Assembly (NCBI RefSeq): GCF_004522235.1
Contig: NZ_SDLT01000034.1
Location: forward strand, 49,576-113,575
DNA from: Amycolatopsis nivea
GTDB taxonomy: Bacteria; Actinomycetota; Actinomycetes; Mycobacteriales; Pseudonocardiaceae
DNA: 64,000 bases
Direction of reading: 5' to 3'
Part shown: positions 45,903 through 54,858 of the stretch, one piece after another
How the letters are laid out: each line of letters begins with the position of its first letter
Numbering within the stretch: position 1 is the stretch's first letter
Notes under the pieces: generated by a model
What the model was told of the DNA's origin: nothing
What the model saw: the letters and a program-made list of their open reading frames with translations, nothing else
Database searches by the model: none
Program-made: the position numbers and the translations under genes

Positions 45903-47102
45903 TCAGCTCAACGCGGCGAGGGCGCGCGCGATGACGTCGGAAGGGCTCGGCTGCCCGGCGATCTCCGCGCGCACCTCGGCCGCCGCCGTGGAGAACGCAT
46001 CGTCCTCGAGCACCTGCCGCACCAGTTTCCGCATCGTCTCGACGTCCACAGCGGACGGATCATGGCTCAGCCCGACGCCTCGCTCGACCACCCGCTCCGC
46101 CGACATCGGATTGTCCGCGAAACTCGGCAACACCACCTGCGGCACCCCGTAGAACAACGGCGCGGCGGTAGTCCCGGACCCGCCGTGGTGCACGATCGCG
46201 GAACACCCCGGCAAGAACGCCGAGAGCGGCAGATACCCCACCGACCGGACGTTCTCCGGAAGCTCGCCGAGCTCGCTCAGATCCGCGGTGCCGGCCGCGA
46301 GGACGACCTCGACGTCCATCCCGCCGAGCGCGTCCAGCACGACCTTCAAACTGCTGACCCCGGTCATCGCCGGAACCACCGTGCCCAGCGTGACCGCCAC
46401 CCGCGGCCGTTCCGGCTTCCGCAGCGCCCACTCCGGCAGCACCGCCCCGCCGTTGTAGGGCACGAACTGCATCGGCCACCAAGGCGCGCCGTCGCGTTCG
46501 TCGACGTGCTCCTCGTCCGCGCGCAGCCCGCCCATGCTCGGCGCGCGCGGGTCGATCCGGGCGATGACGTTCGGCGGCGCGTCGCCGATGCCGAGCTTCT
46601 GGCGCATCAGCGCGACGAGCTCGCCGCTCAGGAAGTCGTCGTGCTCGGCGCGCCACGAGAGGTCCCTGGCCGACCACGAGATCCGGTTGCCGACCTCCAG
46701 CGCGGGCACGCCGAGCGCGACCGCGGCGAGCGCGCCGGCCCCGTGATCGGACGGGTAGACGACCAGGTCCGCGCCGAACGCCCGGCCCGCTTCGATGGTG
46801 CCCTCGGTCATGGCGGCGGTGAAGAGCCCGAACGGACCCTGGGCCTGCCGCGCGAGCCGGTACTCCTCGGGTTCGTCCGCGTCCGGGGCGGAACCGTCCT
46901 TGACGTTCGCCAGCAGATCGGCCCAGATGTCGCGTCCGGGGAAGACGTCGGCGACCGGCAGCCCGGCGCGCGCGGACACCTCGGCGATCTCGGCGGTGGT
47001 GGCCAGCAGCACCTCGTGCCCGGCGGCGCGGGCGGCCCAGACGACCGGGATCAGCGGGAGGGTGAGCCCGTACCCGGGCGCGGTGGCGAACAAGATCTTC
47101 AC
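45903..47102 (-). CDS. Glycosyltransferase, MGT/EryCIII-like (GT1)
   Basis: This 399-aa GT1 family glycosyltransferase is similar to those that decorate macrolides and other secondary metabolites. LFATAPGYGLTLPLIPVVWA opens the protein. The C-terminal nucleotide-diphosphosugar signature is VHHGGSGTTAAPLFYGVPQV, then FADNPMSAERV. No aglycone-making or deoxysugar genes are near, so it is a stand-alone enzyme, perhaps for inactivating antibiotics or modifying small molecules. The GTG at 47102 immediately follows GAGGAG, so a TTG three codons later is an alternative start. Confidence 0.88.
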   Translation of the reverse strand: MKILFATAPGYGLTLPLIPVVWAARAAGHEVLLATTAEIAEVSARAGLPVADVFPGRDIWADLLANVKDGSAPDADEPEEYRLARQAQGPFGLFTAAMTEGTIEAGRAFGADLVVYPSDHGAGALAAVALGVPALEVGNRISWSARDLSWRAEHDDFLSGELVALMRQKLGIGDAPPNVIARIDPRAPSMGGLRADEEHVDERDGAPWWPMQFVPYNGGAVLPEWALRKPERPRVAVTLGTVVPAMTGVSSLKVVLDALGGMDVEVVLAAGTADLSELGELPENVRSVGYLPLSAFLPGCSAIVHHGGSGTTAAPLFYGVPQVVLPSFADNPMSAERVVERGVGLSHDPSAVDVETMRKLVRQVLEDDAFSTAAAEVRAEIAGQPSPSDVIARALAALS

Positions 47103-47228
47103 CTCCTCGAGACTGCCAGAACCGTGACGCTCCCCGCATCCAGGTTTCTGTTCGGGCACACCGGTAACGCGCGGGGCGGCCGCCGCGACACATCCGCAGA
47201 TCATCCTCCCCGGAAAGGCCCGGTCCCC

Positions 47229-47993
47229 ATGCGAAAAGCCCGTGTCGCGGCATTGCTGACCCTGGTCGGCTTCGGCATCGCGATGTCCCCCGCCGTCGCC
47301 GCCGACGCCGGGCAGACCAGCACCTGGTGCACCAAGAAGGAGCAGGTCGCGATCCTCGGCACGTCGGCCGACACCGGCTACGGCACCACGGGCTACCAGT
47401 CCACTACGGACACTTACGCGCCGACCACGTACGGCTGGACCACGAAAATCGCCAACGACCTGCACGCCGAGTGGAACACCACCACGAAGAACTACGCGCA
47501 CAACGGCGCGATGGCCACCGACTACCTCCCCGGCGGCCGCTGGCCCGACACGACCGGCGCGCTCGCCGACATCACCCAGCGCCAGCCCGACCTGGTGCTC
47601 ATCGACCTCGGCGGCAACGAGCTGATCTCGCAGACCGACCCGGCGGTGTTCAAGGCGAACCTCGGCAAGGTCATCGACAACATCCGCGCCGCGCGGCCCG
47701 GGGTCGACATCCTGCTGTCGATTTACGCCGAGCTGAAGTGGACGCCCAACCCGTGGGGCGGGCAGACGCAGAAGTACTTCTGGTCGCAGTACGCCTCGTC
47801 GATCTACGAGACGGCGGTCGCCAAGGGGACGGCGCTCGTCGACCTGCGGCAGTACATCCCGCCCGCGGGCTCGGCGAACCTGCCGAACCCGAGCCCGTGG
47901 CTGGCGGACAACGTGCACCTGAACGACGCGGGGAACCTCGCCGAGTACGGGATGTGGTGGGGCTGGACGTCGAGCTTGGGGAGCATTTGCTGA
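47229..47993 (+). CDS. Secreted SGNH/GDSL hydrolase
   Basis: This 254-aa exported hydrolase has a signal peptide with a probable cut after AVAADA. The SGNH blocks are recognisable but atypical. Block I reads ILGTSADTG with the serine, block III is LIDLGGNE with Gly and Asn, and block V is WLADNVHLND with Asp and His. SGNH enzymes hydrolyse esters of sugars or lipids. The ATG at 47229 is preceded by CCGGAAAGG. It is divergent from the glycosyltransferase, with about 125 nt between. Confidence 0.85.
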   Translation: MRKARVAALLTLVGFGIAMSPAVAADAGQTSTWCTKKEQVAILGTSADTGYGTTGYQSTTDTYAPTTYGWTTKIANDLHAEWNTTTKNYAHNGAMATDYLPGGRWPDTTGALADITQRQPDLVLIDLGGNELISQTDPAVFKANLGKVIDNIRAARPGVDILLSIYAELKWTPNPWGGQTQKYFWSQYASSIYETAVAKGTALVDLRQYIPPAGSANLPNPSPWLADNVHLNDAGNLAEYGMWWGWTSSLGSIC

Positions 47994-48392
47994 GCGTTCC
48001 GGCTGCTGGACGCTGACTCGCGGGGCGGGTCTGCGGCCGGTCGCGGTGGGGGCTTGCGGTCGGTCGCGGTCGCGGTCGCGGTGCGGGGTGCGGCTTTGCG
48101 CCCGGTCGCGGTGCGGGGTGCGGCCTTGCGGCCGGTCGCGGTGCGGGCTGCGGGCTGCGGGCTATCGCGGTGCGGGCTCGCGGTGGTGGCTCAAGGGAAC
48201 TCTCCGCCGAAGGTGACGGAGGCCGCTGGCCTAGCCCGGCTCCGATCCCGCCGGAGCGTCCGCGCCCGTCCGGCCGGTTCGCGGTGGCGGAACGCGCCAC
48301 CGGGTCCCCGTTCCCGCTGCTCACAGCGTTTCCGCAGGTCAATGCGGGTGGCGTAACCTCGGCGTAATCAAAATCCAGGTAGCGTCGCCGAA
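47994..48392. repeat. GC-rich low-complexity spacer
   Basis: From about 48010 to 48190 the spacer is made of GCGGTC and GTGCGGGGTGCGGC-type units, with a 40-43-nt step between the clearest copies (GGTCGCGGTGCGGGGTGCGG). The rest has no visible gene. The last 13 nt form a -10 box and start region for the GntR gene (TAGCGT at 48380-48385). Confidence 0.55.
48380..48392 (+). promoter_or_regulatory. -10 box of leaderless GntR transcript
   Basis: TAGCGT (48380-48385) lies 7 nt before GTG 48393. No ribosome site is present. A leaderless mRNA is inferred. Confidence 0.5.
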
Positions 48393-49118
48393 GTGGTGAC
48401 TACGCAGCGGAGGGCGGAACGGGCCCGGCAGGTGGCCGACGGGTTGCGGCAGCGGATCGTCGCGGGCGAAGTCGGAGATCTGCTGCCGGGCGAGCGGGCG
48501 CTGGGCGAGTGGTTCGGTGCGTCGCGGAACGTCGTGCGGGAAGCGCTCGGCTTGCTGCGGGACGAAGGGCTCGTCGAGCGCAGGCAAGGCGTCGGGACGC
48601 TGGTCGTGCGGCCGAAATACGGGCACGGGCTCGATCGGCTGACCGGGCTGGCGGAGGCGCTCGAAGGGCACGGCGAGGTCGTGAACGAGGTGCGCACCGC
48701 CGAGACGGTCGCCGCGCCGCCGTCGGTGGCCGAGCGGCTCGGCCTGGCGGCGGGGGAGCAGGTCGTGCATCTCGAGCGCGTACGGCGGCTGGGCGGGGCG
48801 CCGTTGTCGCTGGACTCGACCTATCTGGTCGCGGATCTGGGGATTCCGTTGCTGGGAAAGGATCTGGCGCATCGGGACCTGTTCGCGCTCCTGGAGGAGA
48901 CGAACGGCATCCGGCTGGGGCGGGCGGAGGTCGAGGTGCACGCGGTGTCCGCCGGGCCGGATACGGCCGCGCTGCTGGACATCGCGCCGGGGACGGCGGT
49001 GTTCGCGCTGGACCGGTTGACCCGGCTGCCGAACGGCCGACCGGTCGACGCGGAGTGGCTGCACATCCGCGCGGACCGCCTCACGCTGCGCGCGACCTTG
49101 CAACGCGGGGCGGCGTGA
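48393..49118 (+). CDS. GntR family regulator (HutC/UTRA type)
   Basis: This 241-aa GntR regulator has the N-terminal winged helix (LLPGERALGEWFGASRNVVR, then EALGLLRDEGLVERRQGVGT) and a UTRA effector domain. That domain holds LERVRRLGGAPLSLDSTYLV and VFALDRLTRLPNGRPVDAEW. HutC-type regulators answer to sugars, amino sugars or histidine-pathway metabolites. It is followed by a repeat spacer and a TSUP transporter on the same strand. Whether it controls that transporter is not shown by a visible operator. Confidence 0.88.
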   Translation: MVTTQRRAERARQVADGLRQRIVAGEVGDLLPGERALGEWFGASRNVVREALGLLRDEGLVERRQGVGTLVVRPKYGHGLDRLTGLAEALEGHGEVVNEVRTAETVAAPPSVAERLGLAAGEQVVHLERVRRLGGAPLSLDSTYLVADLGIPLLGKDLAHRDLFALLEETNGIRLGRAEVEVHAVSAGPDTAALLDIAPGTAVFALDRLTRLPNGRPVDAEWLHIRADRLTLRATLQRGAA

Positions 49119-49206
49119 TCCGGCGAGCCTCGTGCGTGGTGATGCCGGTTCTTACCGGCTTCGACACGCACGACGCCCGAGTGCGCTGCGGTTTCTGGTG
49201 GCGGGG

Positions 49207-49325
49207 TGGGTGCGGGCTGGGTGACCGTGCGGCGGAGTGCGGAAGAGCGAACGGCTTCCGGTCGCGGACTGGGCGTGGGCCGGGTGACTCCGCGGCGGAG
49301 CGCAGAACAGAGAACGACTTCCGGA
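49207..49325. repeat. 63-nt imperfect direct repeat
   Basis: Two copies of a unit running from GGGTGAC through GGCGGAGTGCGGA to ACGGCTTCCGG occur 63 nt apart (about 49220 and 49283). They fill the gap between the GntR and TSUP genes. The second copy ends in the GGAGG ribosome site of the TSUP gene. No conserved frame is evident. Confidence 0.55.
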
Positions 49326-49335
49326 GGTGCCCGAG

Positions 49336-50061
49336 GTGATCGCCGCGCTCATTGTCACCGGATTGCTCGCCGGGATCGGCATCACTGCCGTCGGGCCGGG
49401 CGGGGTGCTCGCGACGGTCGGGTTGTTCGTCTTCACCTCGCTCACCCCGGCGCAGGTGGCGGGCACCGCGATCGTCACGCACGTGGCCACCGGGATCCTC
49501 GGCAGTGCCGCGTTTGTCCATTCCGGACAGTTGCGGGAGCCCGAAACCCGGCGGGTGGCGGGAGTTCTCGCCGCGGCCGCGTTCGTCGGGACGCCGCTGG
49601 GGGTGCTGCTGAACTCCTGGGTGTCCACCAAGGCGTTCGGGATCGTGCTCGGCGGGTTCGCGCTGGTCGTGGCGGTGTTCGTCGGGCTGAAGGGGCGGGA
49701 GCGGGCGGTCGGGCTGCCGGTCGCGGGGGCGATCGGGGCGGGCGTCGCGGTGGTGGCGGGGCTGGTCGGCGTCGGCGGGCCGATGCTGGCGGTGCCGTTG
49801 CTGGTCGTCGCCGGGATGCCGGTGCTCGGGGCGCTCGCCGCGGCGCAGGTGCAGTCGGTGGTGATCGCCAGCGTCGGGACGCTCGGGTATGTCCTGCACG
49901 GCGCGGTCGATTGGCGGCTGGCGGCGATTGTCGGGATACCTGAGTTGGCGGGGGTCTTGATCGGCTGGCGGATCGCGCACGCGTTGCCGACCAAAACGCT
50001 CAAAGCCGCCCTCATCGCGGTGCTGGTCGGGATCGCGCCGTATCTCGCGTTGCACGGCTGA
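49336..50061 (+). CDS. TSUP family transporter (TauE/SafE-like)
   Basis: This 241-aa membrane protein has about eight hydrophobic segments and two related halves. GITAVGPGGVLATVGLFVFT and GLVGVGGPMLAVPLLVV are the matching glycine-rich motifs of the sulfite/organosulfonate exporter family. The GTG at 49336 has GGAGG 8 nt upstream and is preferred over GTG 49327. It ends inside the stem of a strong bidirectional terminator. The substrate, probably a small sulfur or carboxylic anion, is inferred from the family. Confidence 0.87.
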   Translation: MIAALIVTGLLAGIGITAVGPGGVLATVGLFVFTSLTPAQVAGTAIVTHVATGILGSAAFVHSGQLREPETRRVAGVLAAAAFVGTPLGVLLNSWVSTKAFGIVLGGFALVVAVFVGLKGRERAVGLPVAGAIGAGVAVVAGLVGVGGPMLAVPLLVVAGMPVLGALAAAQVQSVVIASVGTLGYVLHGAVDWRLAAIVGIPELAGVLIGWRIAHALPTKTLKAALIAVLVGIAPYLALHG

Positions 50062-50090
50062 AGCCGGGTGGCAGTCACCCGGCTTCAGCC
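50056..50090. terminator. Bidirectional terminator hairpin
   Basis: GGCTGAAGCCGGGTG (50056-50070) pairs exactly with CACCCGGCTTCAGCC (50076-50090) around a 5-nt loop. The TSUP stop codon (50059-50061) is inside the stem. It sits between convergent genes and can end both transcripts. Confidence 0.85.
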
Positions 50091-50096
50091 AGTGCG

Positions 50097-51926
50097 TTAC
50101 CGGTCGAAGGGCAGTTCTATGACCGCGCCCGGGACCGGTTTCCCGGCGCGGACGGCGGTCAGGTCCGCAGTGGACAGTGCCCGCCGGAAGAGGCGGCTGT
50201 CGTCCAGCGCGCCGGACAGGTGCTGTGCGCCGTCCAGGCGTTCGCCCAGCCACAGCTGGAACGAGACGGTCTGGGTGACCGAACCGGGCGAGTCCGGACC
50301 GGACGCGGCTACCGCACCGTCGACCAGGATGCGGAGCTGGCCGCCCGATCGTTGAAGCGCCACGTGATGCCACTTCTGATCGTCGTACGCCGACTGCGTG
50401 GTGACCGACTTGCTTCCGGCCGCGGTCGTCATCATCGCGATCAGGCGATGCGACGCGGGTTCGGCGCGGAGCCACAGCTGCGGCGCGGTGGAGCCCATGC
50501 CGCCCAGCCACAGGAGAGGCTGCGGGTCCTTCGATGCGCCGTAGTTGACCCAGGTGGAGAAAGTGAAGTCGCCTGAGCCGACCAGTTGCGCCGGCGAGTA
50601 CGGGACGCGGACGAACCCGTTCTTCAGCTGGACCGCCTTGCCGAACTTGCCGGGAACCAGACTGGCATCGCCGAGGATGCGCGCGGACTGTCTACTTGCG
50701 ACGTCCGGAGTGGACACTCCCGGCGAACGCTTCCATCCGAGGTAGTTCTCGTCGAAGCGGGCGAAGCGGATCTCGTCGCGGGCGTCCACTGCGCCGCCCT
50801 CGTACATCAGGCCGATCTTCGCGTTCCGGTCCTGCGGGCCGCTGAGCTGGACCAGGTCGGAGTAGCCCGACCAGTCCGTTGTGATCCGCGTGCCCTGGTC
50901 CGCGTTCTCCCACGTGCGACCGTCGTCATAGGACGAACGGATGGTCATCCAGCGGCGCCGGTCGGTGTCGGCGGGGGAGGCGAACAGGATCCGCTTGCCG
51001 CCGGGACGGTCCAGGCGCAGCAGGGAACCTTGCACCATCGGCGTCACGAGGTCGGGGATCGTGGTGAAGCGCTGGGAGAACGTCTCGCCGCCGTCCCGGC
51101 TCAACGCGTAGTCGCGGTTGCCGATGTCGGTGCCGCTTTGCTCGCGGCCCCCGGCGTAAATCGTGCCGTCCGGCAGTTCCACGACGCTGACTTCCGACGG
51201 CTTCTGCGTGAAGGTGCCGCCCACCGGATGCAGGTAGTTGTCGACAGCGCCGACATGCCAGGAGGAACCGCCGTCGTCGCTGTAGATGAGCCCGGCGTAG
51301 TTTTCGACGGAATTGGTGCCGTCACTGCGTTCGGCGTTCACTCCGAAGACGAGCCGGCCCGCGTGCTGGCCGTGCTGGAGCTGGATGCCGTGCACCGGAC
51401 CCGAGGCGTACCAGGAATCCCACGCGGGCAGTTTCGCCTGCGCACTGATGTCGACCGGCGTGGACCAGGTGCGGCCGTCGTCGGTGCTGTACTGCGAATG
51501 CGGCGTGCGCGGGCACGGCACGTCGCAGCCCTTGTCGTCGGTACGCCCCTTGTTGTACGTGGTGATCAGGACGATCCGGCCGGTCTTGGTGTCCACAATG
51601 GGCACCGGGTTGCCGTGGGTGTCCCCGCCGCCGCGGTTGACCACCTGCAGTGGCGACCAGGTGGTGCCGCCGTCGGTCGAGCGCTTCAGGACCAGGTCGA
51701 TGTCGCCGGTGTCACCGCAGTTGTTCTTGCGGCCCTCGGCGAAGGCCAGCAGTGTGCCGTGCGTGCTGCGGACGATCGCCGGGATGCGGAAACACGCGTA
51801 TCCGGTTTCCTGATGCGGGTTGAAGAGCGCTTGCTGATCGAATTGCGGCGCGGCTTGGGCCGCACCGGCGGGAGCGAGGAAAGCCAGCAGCACGAACGCC
51901 AGCACCACGCGAAGGGCGGTTCTCAT
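50097..51926 (-). CDS. Secreted exo-alpha-sialidase with C-terminal LamG-like domain
   Basis: This 609-aa exported sialidase would release terminal sialic acid from glycans. A signal peptide ends near AAQA (about residue 25). The FRIP arginine motif is CFRIPAIV. Five Asp boxes follow: STDGGTTW, STDDGRTW, SDDGGSSW, SRDGGETF and SYDDGRTW, the mark of the six-bladed propeller. From about residue 425 a concanavalin/LamG-like domain follows (FTFSTWVNYG, then WHHVALQRS), probably for carbohydrate binding. Its ATG overlaps the beta-galactosidase stop by 4 nt. It is the last gene of the seven-gene glycan operon. Confidence 0.92.
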   Translation of the reverse strand: MRTALRVVLAFVLLAFLAPAGAAQAAPQFDQQALFNPHQETGYACFRIPAIVRSTHGTLLAFAEGRKNNCGDTGDIDLVLKRSTDGGTTWSPLQVVNRGGGDTHGNPVPIVDTKTGRIVLITTYNKGRTDDKGCDVPCPRTPHSQYSTDDGRTWSTPVDISAQAKLPAWDSWYASGPVHGIQLQHGQHAGRLVFGVNAERSDGTNSVENYAGLIYSDDGGSSWHVGAVDNYLHPVGGTFTQKPSEVSVVELPDGTIYAGGREQSGTDIGNRDYALSRDGGETFSQRFTTIPDLVTPMVQGSLLRLDRPGGKRILFASPADTDRRRWMTIRSSYDDGRTWENADQGTRITTDWSGYSDLVQLSGPQDRNAKIGLMYEGGAVDARDEIRFARFDENYLGWKRSPGVSTPDVASRQSARILGDASLVPGKFGKAVQLKNGFVRVPYSPAQLVGSGDFTFSTWVNYGASKDPQPLLWLGGMGSTAPQLWLRAEPASHRLIAMMTTAAGSKSVTTQSAYDDQKWHHVALQRSGGQLRILVDGAVAASGPDSPGSVTQTVSFQLWLGERLDGAQHLSGALDDSRLFRRALSTADLTAVRAGKPVPGAVIELPFDR

Positions 51927-53929
51927 CTGGTCTCCGTTCCGAACTGTCCGGAAAGGACGGCCACGCCGTGTGCGGCCAGTTCCACTTCGGACGATGGCTG
52001 AGCGGGATCGGTGAGCAAATCGGTACCAGGGGAAGGCAGAGAGATGGTGACAGCTGCATCGTTGTGGTTGAGCAGGAACAGATAGTCGTCGGCACCGTGC
52101 CGCACGATCGCCTGGACACCGTCCGGCAACCCGGGCAGCACCGGCGAAACTCCGGCCTCGGCGGTGATCCGGTCGAAGAGCGTGCGCATGACGTCCGCGT
52201 CCGGCCGGGTGCCGAGGTACCACGCGACCCCGGAGCCGAACTCGTGCCGCGTGATCGCGGGACGACCGGCCAGCGGGCCTTCGGCGAAGGTGGCGACGAC
52301 GTCCGCGCCTTCGGCTTCGATCCATTCGGACCAGATCGTGGCGCCGACGGTCGTGCCGTCGAGGTCGAGCGTGGTGGAACCGCCTTCGGGCAGCGGCCAG
52401 AACTCGTCGACGCGCAGGCCGAGAATGTCCCGCAGAGGCGCGGGATAGCCGCCGGTGTACACCCGGTCGTTCTCGTCGGCGATGCCGGAGAAGAACGACA
52501 CCGCCAGATGTCCGCCACCCTCCACATAGGAGCGGAGATTGGCCGCGACCGCACTGTCCATCAAGTACAGGTTGGGCACCACGACGAGCCGGTACCCGGA
52601 CAGATCGCGTGACGGGTGCACGACGTCGCAGGTGACGTTCGCGTCGAAGAGCGGCGCGTAGTGCGCGAGGTGCGCGTCGAGCTGGCTGAGGTCGTCCGAC
52701 GGATGCGAGTTCAGCTCCAGCGCCCACCAGCTGTTCCAGTCGTGCAGGACCGCGACGTCGGCCTTGACCCGGCTGTCCGCCAGCTGCGGCAGCGACGCCA
52801 GTTCCTGGCCGAGGTCGCGCACCTCGCGGAACGTCCGGGTGTCCGGACCGCCGTGCGGCACCATCGCGGAGTGGAACTTCTCGGCCCCGCCCGGGGTTTG
52901 CCGCCACTGGAAGAACAACACCGCGTCCGCGCCGCGGGCGACCGCCTGCCAGCTGCCCAGCCGCATCGTCCCCGGCGGCTTCGGGCTGTTGCGGGTGCGC
53001 CAGTTGACCGCGCTCGGCGCCTGCTCCAGCAACAGCCACGGCTGACCGTCCTTGATGGACCGGACCAGGTCGTAGGCGAAGGCTGCTTCCAGGTGCCCGC
53101 GCGGATCGTATGGGTCGGGGTAGGAGTCGAGGCTCACGATGTCCTCGTGCGGCACCCACTTGTTCCAGTCGAGCGACTTCTGCACCAGGCCGACGAAGTT
53201 CGTGGTCACCGGGACGTCCGGGGTGATCCGGGCCAGCACCTCGCGCTCGTTGAGGTAGCAGCCGAGCGACGCGTCGGAGGAGAACCGGTGGTAGTCCAGC
53301 TGGTGCGCCGGGTTCGGGAAGGTCGGCGCGACGCGCGGCGGCTGGATCTCGGCGAACTCGGAGTACCGCTGCGACCAGAAAGTCGTGCTCCAGGCGTCGT
53401 TCAACGCCTCGATGCTGCCGTAGCGTTCGGTGAGCCAGCGCCGGAAGTCCACTGCGGACTCATCGCAATAGCAGGCGCGGATGTGGCAGCCGAATTCGTT
53501 GCCGATGTGCCACATTTCCAGCGCCGGATGCCCGGCGTACCGGGTGGCGACCCGCTCGACCAGCCGGGCGGCGTGCTCGCGGAACACCGGGCTGGACGGG
53601 CAGAACTGCTGCCGCGCACCGGCGGACAGCCGGGTGCCGTCCGCGCGCACCGGCAGGATTTCCGGATACCGGTGGGAAAGCCACGGCGGCGGCGAGGCCG
53701 TCATGGTGGCGAGACAAGCGCGGACCCCGCCGGCGGCGAGGTTGTCCATCACCGTGTCGAACCAGCCGAAATCGAATTCACCCGGCCGCGGTTCCACCTG
53801 CGCCCAGGAGAAAATCCCGACCGTCACCATCGAAACCGACGCCTCGGCCATCAGTTTCAAATCTTCCGCCCACACGTCGGGCGACCAATGCTCGGGGTTG
53901 TAATCCCCGCCGTAGTACAGCCGATCCAT
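51923..53929 (-). CDS. Beta-galactosidase, GH42
   Basis: This 668-aa glycoside hydrolase family 42 enzyme has LYYGGDYNPEHW at the start, WHIGNEFG with the acid/base Glu145, and LLEQAPSAVNW with the nucleophile Glu302. C110, C153 and C155 lie where the family zinc site is. A trimerisation/Rossmann-like domain and a small beta domain follow. No signal peptide is present, so it acts in the cytoplasm on imported galactosides. The ATG shares its A with the lyase stop (TGATG). It is placed between sialidase and lyase genes. Confidence 0.94.
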   Translation of the reverse strand: MDRLYYGGDYNPEHWSPDVWAEDLKLMAEASVSMVTVGIFSWAQVEPRPGEFDFGWFDTVMDNLAAGGVRACLATMTASPPPWLSHRYPEILPVRADGTRLSAGARQQFCPSSPVFREHAARLVERVATRYAGHPALEMWHIGNEFGCHIRACYCDESAVDFRRWLTERYGSIEALNDAWSTTFWSQRYSEFAEIQPPRVAPTFPNPAHQLDYHRFSSDASLGCYLNEREVLARITPDVPVTTNFVGLVQKSLDWNKWVPHEDIVSLDSYPDPYDPRGHLEAAFAYDLVRSIKDGQPWLLLEQAPSAVNWRTRNSPKPPGTMRLGSWQAVARGADAVLFFQWRQTPGGAEKFHSAMVPHGGPDTRTFREVRDLGQELASLPQLADSRVKADVAVLHDWNSWWALELNSHPSDDLSQLDAHLAHYAPLFDANVTCDVVHPSRDLSGYRLVVVPNLYLMDSAVAANLRSYVEGGGHLAVSFFSGIADENDRVYTGGYPAPLRDILGLRVDEFWPLPEGGSTTLDLDGTTVGATIWSEWIEAEGADVVATFAEGPLAGRPAITRHEFGSGVAWYLGTRPDADVMRTLFDRITAEAGVSPVLPGLPDGVQAIVRHGADDYLFLLNHNDAAVTISLPSPGTDLLTDPAQPSSEVELAAHGVAVLSGQFGTETR

Positions 53930-54858
53930 CAGAGGAGACCCGCTTCCGCTAGTTTTCCCTTGATCTGCAGCAGTTCGTCGTCGTTGAGGGGGAGTTGCGG
54001 CGGTGCCATCACCGCGTTGTCGATAAATCCGCGCATCTTCATCGACGCCTTGAACGCGCCGAGCGCGGCCGAGCCGCGGCCCATCCGGTTCGGCGGCGCC
54101 ACGTCGGTGATGCTGAACAGCGTCAGCAGCCGTTCCTGCTCGCGCCGCGCGGCCTGCGGGTTGCCGCCGCGGAAGTGGTCGTAGATCAGCACATAGCCGA
54201 CCGGGTCGACGTTCCCGAGCCCCGGCACCGCGCCGTCCGCGCCCTGCGCGAGCGCGGAGTCCACGAGCAGTTCGGATCCGGTGAACACGGCGAACTGCTC
54301 CAGCCCGCGTTCGCGCCGCTGCTGCAGGACCATCCGGAACCCGGCTTCGTCGCCGCTGGAGTCCTTGAGCCCGGCCAGGACGCCGTCCGCGGCCAGGTTC
54401 AGCACCATGTCGCGGTCGAGCTTCGTGTGCACGGCCACCGGGATGTCGTAGGCGAAAATCGGCAGCGACGTCCGCTCGTGCAGGAGCCGGAAATGCCGGT
54501 CGATCTCCGCGACATGCGTGCGCGTGTAGTACGGCGCGGTCACCACGATGGCGTCCGCGCCGGCCGCTTCGGCGGTCTTCACGTGCTCCGCGACGCGCAG
54601 GGTCGTCATGTCGATACAGCCGGCGAGCACCGGGACCCGCCCGGCGACCTGGTCGACCGCGGTTTCGACGGTGATCCGGCGCTGGTCGTCGGGCAGGAAG
54701 GCGACCTCGCTGGACGATCCGAGCACGAAGATCCCGTGCACGCCGGCGTCGAGCTGGACTTCGATGTGCCGCCGCAGCGACGCGGTGTCCACGGTGAAAT
54801 CGTCGTGGAACGGCGTGCACAGCGGCGGGATGATGCCGGCGAACTTGGGCGCAGTCAT
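53929..54858 (-). CDS. NanA/DapA-family lyase
   Basis: This 309-aa TIM-barrel aldolase is of the dihydrodipicolinate synthase/N-acetylneuraminate lyase family. The Schiff-base lysine is Lys165 (LAGLKDSSGD) and the catalytic tyrosine is Tyr137 (IFAYDIP), the same positions as in E. coli NanA as I remember it. The GSSSE loop (47-51) replaces GTTGE of DapA. Next to a sialidase, sialic acid cleavage is attractive, but related lyases act on other 2-keto-3-deoxy acids. It overlaps the ABC ATPase stop by 4 nt. Confidence 0.85.
   Translation of the reverse strand: MTAPKFAGIIPPLCTPFHDDFTVDTASLRRHIEVQLDAGVHGIFVLGSSSEVAFLPDDQRRITVETAVDQVAGRVPVLAGCIDMTTLRVAEHVKTAEAAGADAIVVTAPYYTRTHVAEIDRHFRLLHERTSLPIFAYDIPVAVHTKLDRDMVLNLAADGVLAGLKDSSGDEAGFRMVLQQRRERGLEQFAVFTGSELLVDSALAQGADGAVPGLGNVDPVGYVLIYDHFRGGNPQAARREQERLLTLFSITDVAPPNRMGRGSAALGAFKASMKMRGFIDNAVMAPPQLPLNDDELLQIKGKLAEAGLL

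Noticed and set aside
45903..47102. Part of a macrolide biosynthetic cluster
   Set aside because: The glycosyltransferase stands alone. No polyketide synthase, deoxysugar or resistance genes are close.
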